A DNA stretch of 64,000 bases from NCBI GenBank assembly GCA_036898135.1, contig CM072513.1, forward strand, positions 89,934,725 to 89,998,724. The letters run 5' to 3'. This document shows, piece by piece, positions 1-11,425 of the stretch. Source of the stretch: Oncomelania hupensis (lineage: Eukaryota > Mollusca > Gastropoda > Littorinimorpha > Pomatiopsidae). The first letter of the stretch is position 1; each line of letters starts with the position of its first letter. The translations under genes were made by a program, and so were the position numbers. Below the pieces are notes generated by a model. It made no database searches. It was not told the origin of the DNA and saw only the letters and a list, made by a program, of their open reading frames with translations.

Positions 1-19
1 CTTCCCACTCTTGTTTCAG

Positions 20-1879
20 ATTTTCTGAGGTGACTGCAGAGGTTCTGACCTCGGTGAAGAAGATGGAGGAGAGTCTGAAGCGACTGAAGAAAGTGCGAGG
101 CTCGGAAAAGTCGCTGGACAAAATGGCCAACTCCCAAGGGCTGAGCGACGACGACAAGATCCGCTCACAGATCATCATCGACATTGAGGAACTTGGAAAA
201 CAGGCAAGGAGTTATTTATGTCATCATTCTTACGTTGCGCCTTTTCCAACTCAAGAGCTGCTCAAGGCGCTGGCCGAAGAGGATTAACTTTAGCGGCCCG
301 AGGCGCCCACTTGCTGACTTAGGAGTGTTGTCACACTCCCAAGACAACTGAGCACAATTTTTAGTAACCTGGGGATGGGGAGAAGGACCTAGTGCTTGCT
401 GGGTGTATTTATGTAGTTGGCACTCTGCCGTCTAGGACATGAGCGTCAGGATCTTTAAAGACTGTGCACTGGAATGTGAGTAGACTCCAATTTGTGCTCT
501 TATCCACGGGAGTGGGGGGTGCTTGTTTGTGCATCAAAGTCATGTTGTTGTTGTTTTTCTTTCGGCACTGCAGGCTGTCAGCCAGCTTTGGACCCCTGCC
601 TACCATGTTAAGGTTTAGCATTAAATGCTTCAGTTGTTCTGCTGTCGCTTAACACCTGTGAGCCACATGTATATCAACTAACAAGTTAGTATCTCGTATT
701 GCCCCCAGTCGACGTGCGGTGGTACCGTTGCCCTTGGTTTTAGCCACAAGCTGAGACGGGGGTATCCCAAACCTAAAAATAGAATAGAGAATTCTGGGAA
801 ATCTGATAACTAGCTACGGTTGCAGTCGTGGTCGCCATTTCTCGCGAAGATGTGCTGGCTGAAATTAAACGAAAGTTGGGAGAGGAACTGCATATTTCTG
901 GTAGTGAACACAGGCTTTGCTCAATTATCGAAGGAGAACACGATGGATTTATAGAAACATGCACACATGTGTGTGAGCTCAGTGCAGGCGATCGTGAGTC
1001 TCAGTGAACGATTGATCGCCATTGTCATCGATTCAGCTGCTCAGATCGCTTCGATGTGATGGTTCATTTATCGCTTGAATCACACTGTATAATGCACATG
1101 CAAGTTCTGTCAAAGATATGATGATTTGAGCATATGTTCGATTCCGTACCGATTGGAAGGTGGGGTGGAAAAATTCAATCATGGTGATGATCAATCCTAT
1201 TTTGCAATGGTGGTTAGGCCTACTTTATTGTGTATGGTCACGGGTACTTACCTTTTGTAGTTTGTGTGCTTTTTGTTCTGTCGGCCTTGAGTGTTTGCGT
1301 CGCCTTGGCTCGTTGTACTTTGTTGTGGTCTCGCTCTCTTTTGATTTTTGACATCAAATTCAAATTGCATTGTTATCCAGCAGCATGCGAGGTCAAATTA
1401 GACGAATTCAGACCTAACCAATCTTCTTGCGACGCCATTTTGCGTGTGTCTCGTGTGCAAGAGTCCTGCCGACGTCATTTCAGAAAAGGATTTCCCTACC
1501 CATAATTCCCCTGGGTTTTGAAGTTTCTAAAAAATTATTTTAGGCCGACGACGCTCTATGGAGCACAAAGCATGTAAAGGGAAGCAACCGGTTGTACGCG
1601 CACGTCGACAGAGACATAGAAGGGAGATACTAACTTGTTAGTTGATATACTTGTGCTGTGAGCCTAATGCACTCCCAGCGATACACTGTAGCTTTTGAAT
1701 AACCACATGACAGTCATCGTAAACAAAAAAAAAACCAAACATTTAATTCGTGAATTCATTAACTTGTTTGTTTGTGTGTTCAGGTGGAAGAATTTGGAAT
1801 TGACAAGTCTGATGTCACAAGTTTCTCCAAACTACAAACTCTGTCTGAAGAAGCCAAAGCTGATATGACCTCATCTTAA
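20..1879 (+). CDS. COG2: Conserved oligomeric Golgi complex subunit 2, last two exons (3' partial)
   Basis: Exons 20-203 and 1784-1879 (TAA stop 1877-1879); upstream exons lie outside the window. COG2 belongs to lobe A of the COG tether, which acts in retrograde vesicle traffic at the Golgi. The first exon follows a clear acceptor (cttgtttcag) and reads FSEVTAEVLTSVKKMEESLK, a helical segment typical of the COG2 C-terminal domain, followed by an acidic loop (SDDDKIRSQ). The second exon encodes VEEFGIDKSDVTSFSKLQTL and ends ADMTSS. The join LGKQ|VEEFGID is collinear with the human C-terminus as I recall it. The donor is CAG|gcaagg, a GC donor, phase 0; reading through it would give a 28-residue tail encoded by repeat DNA. 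The 1.58-kb intron carries an A repeat and a TIR transposon. COG2 is preferred over other COG subunits because of the MEESLKRLK and DDDKIR signatures; this has not been checked by a search. Confidence 0.85.
215..515 (-). repeat. Dispersed repeat family A, copy in COG2 intron
   Basis: Family A is recognised by landmarks shared by many copies in this window: gctcaagagctgctcaaggc, then gacaactgagcacaat, a run near ggagaaggacctagtgcttg, then tctaggacatgagcgtcagg. In the opposite orientation the unit ends ttgagctggaaaagcgctat followed by (ATT)n, which resembles the 3' end of a CR1/L2 LINE or a SINE using one. I therefore place the 3' end at the low coordinate here, on the minus strand. Confidence 0.75.
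669..1650. mobile_element. DNA transposon, 982 bp, perfect 27-bp terminal inverted repeats
   Basis: Bases 669-695 are the exact reverse complement of 1624-1650 (outer ends GTATATCAAC and GTTGATATAC). The similarity resumes further in around GTCGACGTGCG on both sides. TA lies one base inside each outer end, so a TA duplication is possible; the superfamily is not settled. An open frame without a Met runs from about 835 to 1008 (VAISREDVLAEIKRKLGEEL and on) and looks coding, but I do not recognise it. The element sits in the COG2 intron. Confidence 0.8.
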
Positions 1880-2473
1880 CTTACGGGATTAACTGCTCTT
1901 TGTACAGTGTTACACACAGTATGTGTGATTGTGATTTAGGTTTCACGTGGGTTATGTGATTATCTTGGTAATTAAGGACAATTTTGTGGCTGGTATTTAC
2001 TGTATTCATTATTATTGGCATCATCCGCAATATATGGGATACATTGACAGAATTTCGCTTTGAATATTTTATTTTTGAGGGAAACAAAGTGCCATTGATT
2101 TGATTTTATTGTTCTTATATCGCGCTTTTCCAGCTTAAGAGCTGCTCAAGGCATGCTGGGCAATACAGGATCTAACTCACACCTCGGACAACTAAGTACA
2201 AGTGGGATTATTGTTGTTGTTATTATTATTATGAAGTAAAATGTATTATTATTATTTTATTTTAAAGAAAATGCACCAAATAATCATCTGTATTTTTATT
2301 ATGTGATTGCAATGTGAGGGTATAAGGAAAACTAATTTGGTTGATTGTGATCTAAAGGTGACTTGATGATTATCATCTACTATGCTGTTGAAAAGTTAGT
2401 GCGCGCATTTAGGAACTTGCCTATTTGCGGGCAGTGTGTCTCCCATGGATCACCTGTGAAGAACTCCCTAGTG
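1880..2473. other. COG2 3' flank
   Basis: AT-rich sequence after the COG2 stop, presumably beginning with the 3' UTR. No canonical AATAAA was seen close to the stop. A partial A repeat (minus orientation, about 2115-2195) is followed by an (ATT)-rich stretch. No gene was recognised. Confidence 0.6.
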
Positions 2474-3062
2474 GGGGTGCCGGGGGTTTCAGTATAAATA
2501 GTATCCCCACTTTCTGGAAATTTAATGCTTGAAATTCCCACTGTTGCTGTCTTTCTCCTTTGTTCTTTCTCATTCCTACTCTGTTCTATCAATCTACTAT
2601 ACTATCTTCTTCTTTGCTAGACCAGTCACCTACCTTTTTTTTTTTAAAAACTCTTCCGGGACAATACTCCTCATTTATGTACGAGGTCTTTTGGATCAGC
2701 TTGGGAATATTGGACGCTTTCTGCTAAATGGTCACTGGGGCTTCCTATGATGTTATTATTTGGCAATGTAGGCATTTTATATGATGTGTTTTGTTGATAT
2801 TGTGATATTATGATGTTTGTATTCTATTTTGTTTTTGTAAACGGGGGTTCGATAAATTAGAGTATAGCCGCAGCGTCCCCTGCGTGGGACGTCCTTATTG
2901 TAAAGTGACCGGCTGGTAGATTGCCTTCAGTGTTACCACTAGGGTTGTTTGGGCAGATCTTTTATGCGGATCAGGGGTGAGTCCTCTTTCACTTCTCTGG
3001 TCCTGATTGGGCTCGGAAGAGTCCGCTGGACCTAAAGCAATAAACATGTAATGTAATGTAAT
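2474..3062 (+). repeat. Dispersed repeat family B, copy 1
   Basis: Family B is about 600-650 bp. It starts near ccgggggtttcagtataaat, runs through gatcagcttgggaatattgg and gataaattagagtatagcc, and ends at a variable short tandem tail, here (ATGTA)n-like. Four near-full copies in this window share these landmarks (2.5, 12.6, 25.2 and 62.6 kb, all plus strand). The simple-repeat tail suggests LINE-driven retrotransposition. A TATAAATAG motif lies near the 5' end of every copy. Confidence 0.8.
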
Positions 3063-3834
3063 CTGTGAAGAAGGAAAACAAAGTGTATAGTAACTATTAA
3101 AACGTTTGTATTTGTCATAGTTTCCCACTGTTTTTTGTTTTAACTGGCAGAGAACAAATACATACATTTTCTTTCCATGAAGTTTTCAGTCATGTTAGTA
3201 TTTTGCTTTTAAAAGACTCGATAATAAAGAAAATACGTATAAATGCTAACTTCTTCAAAGACATATGTTTCTGATTTTCTATTCTTATTTTTATAACAAA
3301 AATATTTGTCCGCCTAATCAAAACATAGGTTTGGACGCTCGCATGATTACACAAAATTAATTTCCTAGCTTTGTCTGTGATAGAGGGTAGGAGGAGAAAA
3401 GAGAAGGGGTGGGGGTGGGATGAGGGTACACTACTTTTATAATTTAAAAGTTATTTTTTGTTGGTAATTGTTTTACCCTAATTAAAGGTGTTTGTGTTCA
3501 TACATTATGATTTTTTTTTTCTTTCAGGATTCTTGAAAAGCGCTAGAAGTGATTGAGCTTATAGCCCCCATTAAGCAATTAGTATGATATTCACATTGTT
3601 AAAAAACTAAAACCAGACAGCTGTATGACTATGTAGAGATTATTTTAACACTGGTAGACTATTATTCAGTATTAATATTTTCAAAGTTAGTAGTTTACAA
3701 TTTACACTTATTTATGCCTAATAATAATACTAATCATACTAACAATAGTTTTATTCATAACATATTAATAATTTATTTTATAAAGAGTGAATTAAAAACT
3801 AGTATGATGATGATGATGTCAAATTGTTATGTGC
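3063..3834. other. AT-rich intergenic sequence
   Basis: No coding region, RNA gene or known repeat was recognised. The stretch is AT-rich with a short purine run near 3390. Confidence 0.5.
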
Positions 3835-4932
3835 ACAACTCCACTTTGCAGCATGCTCAGGGCGCAAAAAAGAAAAGAAAAAAAAAATAGAGAAGAAAAA
3901 GATAAAAAAATCAATAGTCGCAATCAGAGGAACAAGTGCGTTTTTAGAAGCATTTTGAAGCTGTCAACTGTCTCCACATTTCTCAGGTCAGGAGAAAGGG
4001 CATTCCACAGCGAGGGCCAAGAATATGAAAAAACCTAGCGACGTTTTTTTGTGACCGTCAACACTCTGCGTCTTAAGCATAGATTTAGAAGATCGGAAGC
4101 TGTCTTTGTGGGTTGGGACAAGGAATAATGTCCTGAAGGCATGAAGGCGCTGTCAGCTCATTAAGGCATTTGAAGCAGAGAGAAAAAATCTTATGATCAA
4201 GTCGCTGTTTGACAGGAAGCCAGTGAAGCTCACATAATACAAGGGAAATGTGTTCTCTCTGTCTCGGTCGTGTGACTATTCATGCCGCAGTATTCATGAT
4301 ATGCTGCAGACGATCCAGGTGCTTGTCAGAGAGACACCAGAGGCATCCTTTGCCATAGTCCAGCCTTGACACAATAAGGGCCACAGCAATGGAGTTGGCT
4401 GCACTAAGCGCCAAGAAAGGTTGCAATTTTCCAAGGCAGCGTAGGTAAAAGTAACAAGCTCTAACAACTGCATTAACGTGCTGTTCCATTGATATGTAAG
4501 CATGGTTCACAATGCCAAGGTCTCGGACAGCTGATCAAAACGGAATTGTATACTCTCCCACACACAGGCTATCACCGAGTCTAGATCCAGTTTACTCTTT
4601 GGGCCACAGAGGATGGCTTCAGTCTTGTCCTTGTTTAATTTCAACAGATTATGGGACATCCAAGTTTTCATCTCATTGCAACAGGTCTCCATCTTCCTTA
4701 CTGTCTCTGAGGCAGAAATATTATTAGTGCGGAGCGAACTGTACAGACCCGAGTCATCCACAATTAGTTGTTGTCCAAGATCATGGTTTTCTATTATGCA
4801 TCCTACAGTAGCTGTGTGGTTTACATAGAAAAAGACCACAGGACCCAGTACGGAACCCTGTGGAACACCGCTTGACAGCTCACTGGAATCAGATGTTGCA
4901 TCCTTTATAGAGATATGCTGGAACCTGTCCAG
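3835..4932 (-). pseudogene. CR1/L2-like LINE reverse transcriptase, C-terminal fragment
   Basis: On the minus strand, the segment just below 4920 encodes SSGVPQGSVLGPVVFF, the conserved non-LTR RT block. It is followed by NLLKLNKDKTEAILCGPKS, then SRLDYGKGCLWCLSDKHLDR, LQHIMNTAA and ELHWLPVKQR. This order matches the end of CR1/L2-type ORF2. The catalytic Asp pair is present as VDDSG rather than YADD. Frameshifts and stops break the frame in several places, and the 5' part is absent. It is a dead, 5'-truncated copy. Confidence 0.8.
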
Positions 4933-4934
4933 TA

Positions 4935-5160
4935 GTGATAATAATAAATAATAAAAAGAAGCGTATTTTTATAGCGCTTTTTCCTAATGACATCAATTCA
5001 AAGCGCAGTTCTCACGCATTTATACTTAACGCTAACATCAAAACACATACGAAAAGAAGGCACTCGCACCCATTTACACAGAGACTCAAGTTAACAAGCA
5101 ACAAAATAATAATATCAGCAGTTAAGTTACATGAGACATACATACATTGATAAAAAAGCG
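4935..5160. repeat. Dispersed repeat with ATA-rich start
   Basis: Begins with ATAATAATAAA and ttatagcgctttttcctaat. Resembles 51775-51920, which shares the phrases cactcgcac and aataacatcagcagtta. Probably the 3' tail of a LINE or SINE. The family is unknown. Confidence 0.4.
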
Positions 5161-5559
5161 TACATTGTTTTGTAAATTGCTTATTACTATATAAAAAGTG
5201 CCGTTGGCGTTATTCCATTTGAAATTCTGGAAGAACGTTTTATTTTATTGGAAGAATGTGGCTATAGTGCAATGTGGAATATATGTTTCTGTTGCGAGGA
5301 ATAAATAGAGCGAGTTTATAAGCTCAGAGGGCTGCTTAAGTCAGAGGCCCACCAGGCTAAAGATGGTTTTCTTCATGTTATTGTAAAAATGACAACACCA
5401 CACACCAATTACTGTGGAAACCTCATAGCTGAGGAAATAAGTCCAAAGTCAAGATCGAACCCATAAAGTAAACTTGCTGCAAGTTGGGGCACTGTGTAGC
5501 ACCTTTATTTATTTATTTAATCAATCTTAGCTTTTATATATATATAGATAGATGTAGAC

Positions 5560-5850
5560 TTTGTTTTCAGCTCAAGAACTGCTGAAGACGCTTGCTGATA
5601 CAGGATCTAACTCAAGATGCCTGAGGCGCTCTCCTGCAACCTTTGGCTGCATAGTCTGATGTCCAGACGACAGAGCTCAATCCTGGGTAACCTGGGATAG
5701 GGAGAATGGACCTAGTGCGTGGTGGGTGTATTTGTGTAGCCGGCACTCACCTGTCTAGGACATGAGCATCAGGATCTTTAAAATCCATGCAACAGAATGC
5801 CTGTATGCACAGACTAGACCTCGGTTTATACTCTGATCCAAAGGGCGACA
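5560..5850 (-). repeat. Repeat family A copy
   Basis: Contains the A landmarks from cagctcaagaactgctgaag to gcacagactagacctcggtt. Near full length. Confidence 0.75.
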
Positions 5851-6211
5851 GAGCTATTAAACACGGTTTTAATGACAAAGCGTTATTTCAAAGAATCGTA
5901 GCCTGTGCAGCTAAATGTGTGTGTGATTGAAAAGCTTTAAAAAACAACAACAACAAAAAACAAAAAAACTAATACTTGTATATTAAAAAAAATTCAAGCA
6001 TGTGGTGTTTGTTTTTATGAAGAAAATATGCAAAGCCATGGATGATTGATTTTTAATGAGTTAATGAATCTGTCAACATTGAATGTACATCTACACCCAC
6101 CGTTGGTGATATGGCAGATAGGGAACTAACCATCCCAACAAAGAGGGCTAGGGATTTAAACCAACACTGGACCACCAGAGCAATCATGGCCACTTCTGTC
6201 TTGCCCACCAT

Positions 6212-8498
6212 GGGATTGGAACCTGGGTCATGGATGTGCCAGACCAATGCTCCATTACTGAGGCTCTGTGGTGGTACCTGGGTCATGGATGTGCCAGACC
6301 AATGCTCCATAACTGAGGCTCTGTGGTGGTACCTGGGTCATGGATGTGCCAGACCAATGCTCCATTACTGAGGCTCTGTGGTGCTACCTGGGTCATGGAT
6401 GTGCCAGACCAATGCTCCATTACTGAGGCTCTGTGGTGCTACCTGGGTCATGGATGTGCCAGACCAATGCTCCATTACTGAGGCTCTGTGGTGCTACCTG
6501 GGTCATGGATGTGCCAGACCAATGCTCCATTACTGAGGCTCTGTGGTGCTACCTGGGTCATGGATGTGCCAGACCAATGCTCCATTACTGAGGCTCTGTG
6601 GTGGTACCTGGGTCATGGATGTGCCAGACCAATGCTCCATTACTGAGGCTCTGTGGTGGAACCTGGGTCATGGATGTGCCAGACCAATGCTCCATTACTG
6701 AGGCTCTGTGGTGGTACCTGGGTCATGGATGTGCCAGACCAATGCTCCATTACTGAGGCTCTGTGGTGGAACCTGGGTCATGGATGTGCCAGACCAATGC
6801 TCCATTACTGAGGCTCTGTGGTGGAACCTGGGTCATGGATGTGCCAGACCAATGCTCCATTACTGAGGCTCTGTGGTGGAACCTGGGTCATGGATGTGCC
6901 AGACCAATGCTCCATTACTGAGGCTCAGTGGTGGTACCTGGGTCATGGATGTGCCAGACCAATGCTCCATTACTGAGGCTCTGTGGTGGTACCTGGGTCA
7001 TGGATGTGCCAGACCAATGCTCCATAACTGAGGCTCTGTGGTGGAACCTGGGTGATGGATGTGCCAGACCAATGCTCCATAACTGAGGCTCTGTGGTGGA
7101 ACCTGGGTGATGGATGTGCCAGACCAATGCTCCATAACTGAGGCTCTGTGGTGGAACCTGGGTGATGGATGTGCCAGACCAATGCTCCATAACTGAGGCT
7201 CTGTGGTGGAACCTGGGTGATGGATGTGCCAGACCAATGCTCCATAACTGAGGCTCTGTGGTGGAACCTGGGTCATGGATGTGCCAGACCAATGCTCCAT
7301 AACTGAGGCTCTGTGGTGGAACCTGGGTCATGGATGTGCCAGACCAATGCTCCATAACTGAGGCTCTGTGGTGGAACCTGGGTCATGGATGTGCCAGACC
7401 AATGCTCCATAACTGAGGCTCTGTGGTGGAACCTGGGTCATGGATGTGCCAGACCAATGCTCCATAACTGAGGCTCTGTGGTGGAACCTGGGTCATGGAT
7501 GTGCCAGACCAATGCTCCATAACTGAGGCTCTGTGGTGGAACCTGGGTCATGGATGTGCCAGACCAATGCTCCATAACTGAGGCTCTGTGGTGGAACCTG
7601 GGTCATGGATGTGCCAGACCAATGCTCCATAACTGAGGCTCTGTGGTGGAACCTGGGTCATGGATGTGCCAGACCAATGCTCCATAACTGAGGCTCTGTG
7701 GTGGAACCTGGGTCATGGATGTGCCAGACCAATGCTCCATAACTGAGGCTCTGTGGTGGAACCTGGGTGATGGATGTGCCAGACCAATGCTCCATAACTG
7801 AGGCTCTGTGGTGGAACCTGGGTGATGGATGTGCCAGACCAATGCTCCATTACTGAGGCTCTGTGGTGGAACCTGGGTGATGGATGTGCCAGACCAATGC
7901 TCCATAACTGAGGCTCTGTGGTGGAACCTGGGTCATGGATGTGCCAGACCAATGCTCCATAACTGAGGCTCTGTGGTGGAACCTGGGTCATGGATGTGCC
8001 AGACCAATGCTCCATAACTGAGGCTCTGTGGTGGAACCTGGGTCATGGATGTGCCAGACCAATGCTCCATAACTGAGGCTCTGTGGTGGAACCTGGGTCA
8101 TGGATGTGCCAGACCAATGCTCCATTACTGAGGCTCTGTGGTGGAACCTGGGTCATGGATGTGCCAGACCAATGCTCCATAACTGAGGCTCTGTGGTGGA
8201 ACCTGGGTCATGGATGTGCCAGACCAATGCTCCATAACTGAGGCTCTGTGGTGGAACCTGGGTCATGGATGTGCCAGACCAATGCTCCATAACTGAGGCT
8301 CTGTGGTGGAACCTGGGTCATGGATGTGCCAGACCAATGCTCCATTACTGAGGCTCTGTGGTGGAACCTGGGTCATGGATGTGCCAGACCAATGCTCCAT
8401 AACTGAGGCTCTGTGGTGGAACCTGGGTCATGGATGTGCCAGACCAATGCTCCATTACTGGGGCTCTGTGGTGGAACCTGGGTCATGGATGTGCCAGA
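6212..8498. repeat. 55-bp minisatellite, left array (about 41 units)
   Basis: Head-to-tail units such as ggtcatggatgtgccagacc followed by aatgctccatTactgaggct and ctgtggtggaacctg, 55 bp each. Variants fall in blocks: gtgctacc near 6380-6600, gtggtacc or gtggaacc elsewhere, atTact versus atAact, and gggtGatgg at about 7050-7250 and 7760-7880. Blocky variants indicate multi-unit duplications. Long minus-strand frames through it are artefacts of a stop-poor unit. Confidence 0.95.
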
Positions 8499-8690
8499 CA
8501 CACTGACTCAACCAAAGCTTTTAGGTTTTGAAGCTAGTTCAGCCAGGCTAGCTATAAATAGCTTTGCCAGTGCTCTTCTATCCTTTCCTTTCACTGAAAG
8601 GGAGGGTGTAGGCAAGCTATAAATAGCCCGCAGGCAGCAAAATGTGGGAGAACCTAAGAGTGCTGCTCACATAGGCATTGAGCTGCTGTG
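8499..8690 (+). mobile_element. 192-bp MITE inserted in the 55-bp minisatellite
   Basis: Non-satellite core starting CACACTGACTCAACCAAAGC and ending GCATTGAGCTGCTGTG. The ends are imperfect inverted repeats (CACACTGACTCAA against CACAGCAGCTCAA). The array stops at gtgcCAGA and resumes CAGAccaatg, which is a 4-bp target duplication (5 bp if the boundary is moved by one). Two gctataaatagc palindromes lie inside. A second copy, reverse-oriented and about 189 bp without its nested insertion, is at 44459-45778. No coding capacity. Confidence 0.8.
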
Positions 8691-9268
8691 CAGACCAATG
8701 CTCCATAACTGAGGCTCTGTGGTGGAACCTGGGTCATGGATGTGCCAGACCAATGCTCCATAACTGAGGCTCTGTGGTGGAACCTGGGTCATGGATGTGC
8801 CAGACCAATGCTCCATTACTGAAGCTCTGTGGTGGAACCTGGGTCATGGATGTGCCAGACCAATGCTCCATAACTGAAGCTCTGTGGTGGAACCTGGGTC
8901 ATGGATGTGCCAGACCAATGCTCCATAACTGAAGCTCTGTGGTGGAACCTGGGTCATGGATGTGCCAGACCAATGCTCCATAACTGAGGCTCTGTGGTGG
9001 AACCTGGGTCATGGATGTGCCAGACCAATGCTCCATAACTGAGGCTCTGTGGTGGAACCTGGGTCATGGATGTGCCAGACCAATGCTCCATAACTGAGGC
9101 TCTGTGGTGGAACCTGGGTCATGGATGTGCCAGACCAATGCTCCATAACTGAAGCTCTGTGGTGGAACCTGGGTCATGGATGTGCCAGACCAATGCTCCA
9201 TAACTGAGGCTCTGTGGTGGAACCTGGGTCATGGATGTGCCAGACCAATGCTCCATAACTGAGGCTCT
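8691..9268. repeat. 55-bp minisatellite, right array (about 10.5 units)
   Basis: Same monomer as the left array, resuming in register after the MITE target duplication. It carries a local variant, ctgaAgctctg, in several adjacent units and ends at gaggctcttggcttgg. Confidence 0.95.
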
Positions 9269-10531
9269 TGGCTTGGAATGAAAGTAGAAATAAATTCTAA
9301 TACATTGCTGCAGATTTGTTGAACGTTGATTTATTTGTTGACTGACTTATTTATTTTTTTATAATTATGCCGTTCTGTTATTTTGAGCAGACGTAAAAAT
9401 ACCAAATTACTGCACATTTGTTGAGATTTTAGATATCGTTTTTTGATCGATTGATTTATTTATTTTTCTTGTGACATTTCCCTTTCATATGCAAATGGTT
9501 TTCATTAGTAGTATTATGTTGCAAAATATGCTTGAAAGGCTTTGAATCTTTTGTGACAGACAAAAAGCACAAAAAAAACGTGTTTGTGTACAAATATTAA
9601 AACGGTGGTTACTTGTGAATAAAAGAGGGTTGTGCAAGATATGTTTTGAGTTTCTCATTGCTGAGGAAACAACATTTTAAAAAGATTGCTGCTCTCCGTC
9701 TGTAAAATGTTAGGGTATTCTTTCTTTTTCTTGTTTGTTTTGTTATTGTTTCTTTCCATGTCAAACAGAAAAAACAACAACTGTTGCCATAAAAATTACA
9801 AACTGAAATTTCATTTCAAAGTTTTAATATATTACTAGTTAGTGGCCAATTTTACCAATTGCATGAAACCTGCAGATTTCATACATTAATTTAGCACACG
9901 CATTATAAAAAGAATTAGTAAACGTGCATGTCAAAATTTGTGAAATTTTATGAAAACAAGAGAAAGTTTATTTGTCCAAAACAATAAATTTGAATAGTTA
10001 CTTCCTGCCATGCAAAACAAACAGATTAGCAATAAAAAGAATAACCATCGATATAAGATCATTTCTTTGAATAATAAAATTATAATGATCCAAATGACCA
10101 TATGATGATGCTGATGAAGCAATATTGGTGATGGTGATGAAGCTGTTGAGTCTTAGTATCACCATTTTATCACTGGTTTCTCTGTCACACAATCTTAGGG
10201 TCTCTCAGGTGTTAGGTGTCAGGTGCCAATTCAGCATTTTTTTATGGATGTATTTTGAGTCTTTATGAATATTTGTCATATACTTTTTACGCATTTTTGT
10301 AACCTGGGGATGACAAATTAAGCGAAAGGGTTGACACCCTCAGCATTACCTAACTTTATTTAACTCTCGACGTGGTAGGTTGGTCATAATATCATGAATT
10401 TTATTTGTATGTGTGTTTTTGGTGGATCCTATACATGTTTCTGATCTATAAGAGTTAGACCCGGTTTGCGTTAGTGGTCCAGCTATGGCTGCCAAAAGTT
10501 CACTGGACCCTATAAATTCTTCTGTCACACG
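9269..10531. other. AT-rich sequence without recognised genes
   Basis: Low-complexity T/A-rich intergenic DNA. A degraded B-family tail on the minus strand may lie at about 10465-10520 (tggtccagc ... cactggaccc). Nothing else was recognised. Confidence 0.45.
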
Positions 10532-10792
10532 CATATCATGCCCAGTTCAGCTCAGTTACATTATAAGAAAACTTTTTTTTTTAAATTTCTTAGCCCATTA
10601 TTTCTTTTTTACTACTTAAAATACAATGCACTCAGACCAGAATGAAACAGTACTAGCCTAGTTATAGTGTGTACATAAAACCAAAACCACATGAAATCTT
10701 GCACAATATGAATACATATCATGTCCAGCTCAGTTACATTTTAAAAGAAATCAGTTTAAAAAAATTAATTCATAGCCCATTTCTTCTTTTTC
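10532..10792. repeat. Imperfect direct duplication (about 75 bp)
   Basis: The blocks at about 10532-10608 and 10716-10792 share atcatg.cca, cagctcagttaca, tttaa runs and tagcccat followed by a T/C-rich end. They are separated by about 105 bp. Confidence 0.5.

Positions 10793-10796
<4 letters not shown>

Positions 10797-10867
<71 letters not shown>
10797..10867 (+). repeat. (CT)n microsatellite
   Basis: About 35 CT units with one interruption (ctatct). Confidence 0.97.
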
Positions 10868-11082
10868 AAAACCTCAAACCACATTAAAATATAACACAAA
10901 ATTCTATCATGAATATATACATGATCAGTACACGTTTCCAAGCAGCTAGCGGTAAATCACAATTTATTCATTATGAACTTAACTTTTTTAGTTTATGACA
11001 ATTCCACAATCCAACAAATAGTCAACAACAAAACCAAAGAATAAATAAACAAACAAATATAAAATAAACTTTCTTCTGCAGG

Positions 11083-11425
11083 ATCCTGATCGTTCCCTGT
11101 TTTTCTGTCTGGAATCAACTCCCATTGTCTCTCCAAAACACAATCATCTCATAATCTTTCCCAAAAAAAGTATAAAAACTCATCTCTTTTAATCTCTCCT
11201 TGCTGAATAATTTTTTTTTTAAAACAATGGTCTGTTCCACAACTGTCACATCATGTATTTATATAGCGTTTACACAGGGTTTTTTTTAATTTTCTTATTC
11301 GCATATTATAATTATAGTAACGTTTCTCTTCACTAGTAAGTGAATGTGTGAGAATTGTGCTTTGAGCCAAGTCTTTTGGGGAAGAAAGGCTATATAAATA
11401 CCCTTTTTTACTATTATTATTTTAA
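11083..11425 (+). pseudogene. LINE 3' end (L2/CR1-like), ORF2 tail plus 3' UTR
   Basis: The plus strand encodes a decayed WNQLPLSLQNT block and a Lys-rich KKV.KLISFNL end, the usual C-terminus of L2/CR1 ORF2 proteins. A 3' UTR follows with gctttgagccaagtc and ggctatataaataccc, then an ATT-rich tail. Several in-frame stops show it is inactive. It lies just 3' of SAYSD1, in convergent orientation. Confidence 0.65.

Noticed and set aside
6915..8015. Long minus-strand frames (up to 146 codons) in the 55-bp array
   Set aside because: The unit length is not a multiple of three, so the frame cycles through all phases. Openness reflects a stop-poor monomer, and neither splice nor start context supports a gene.
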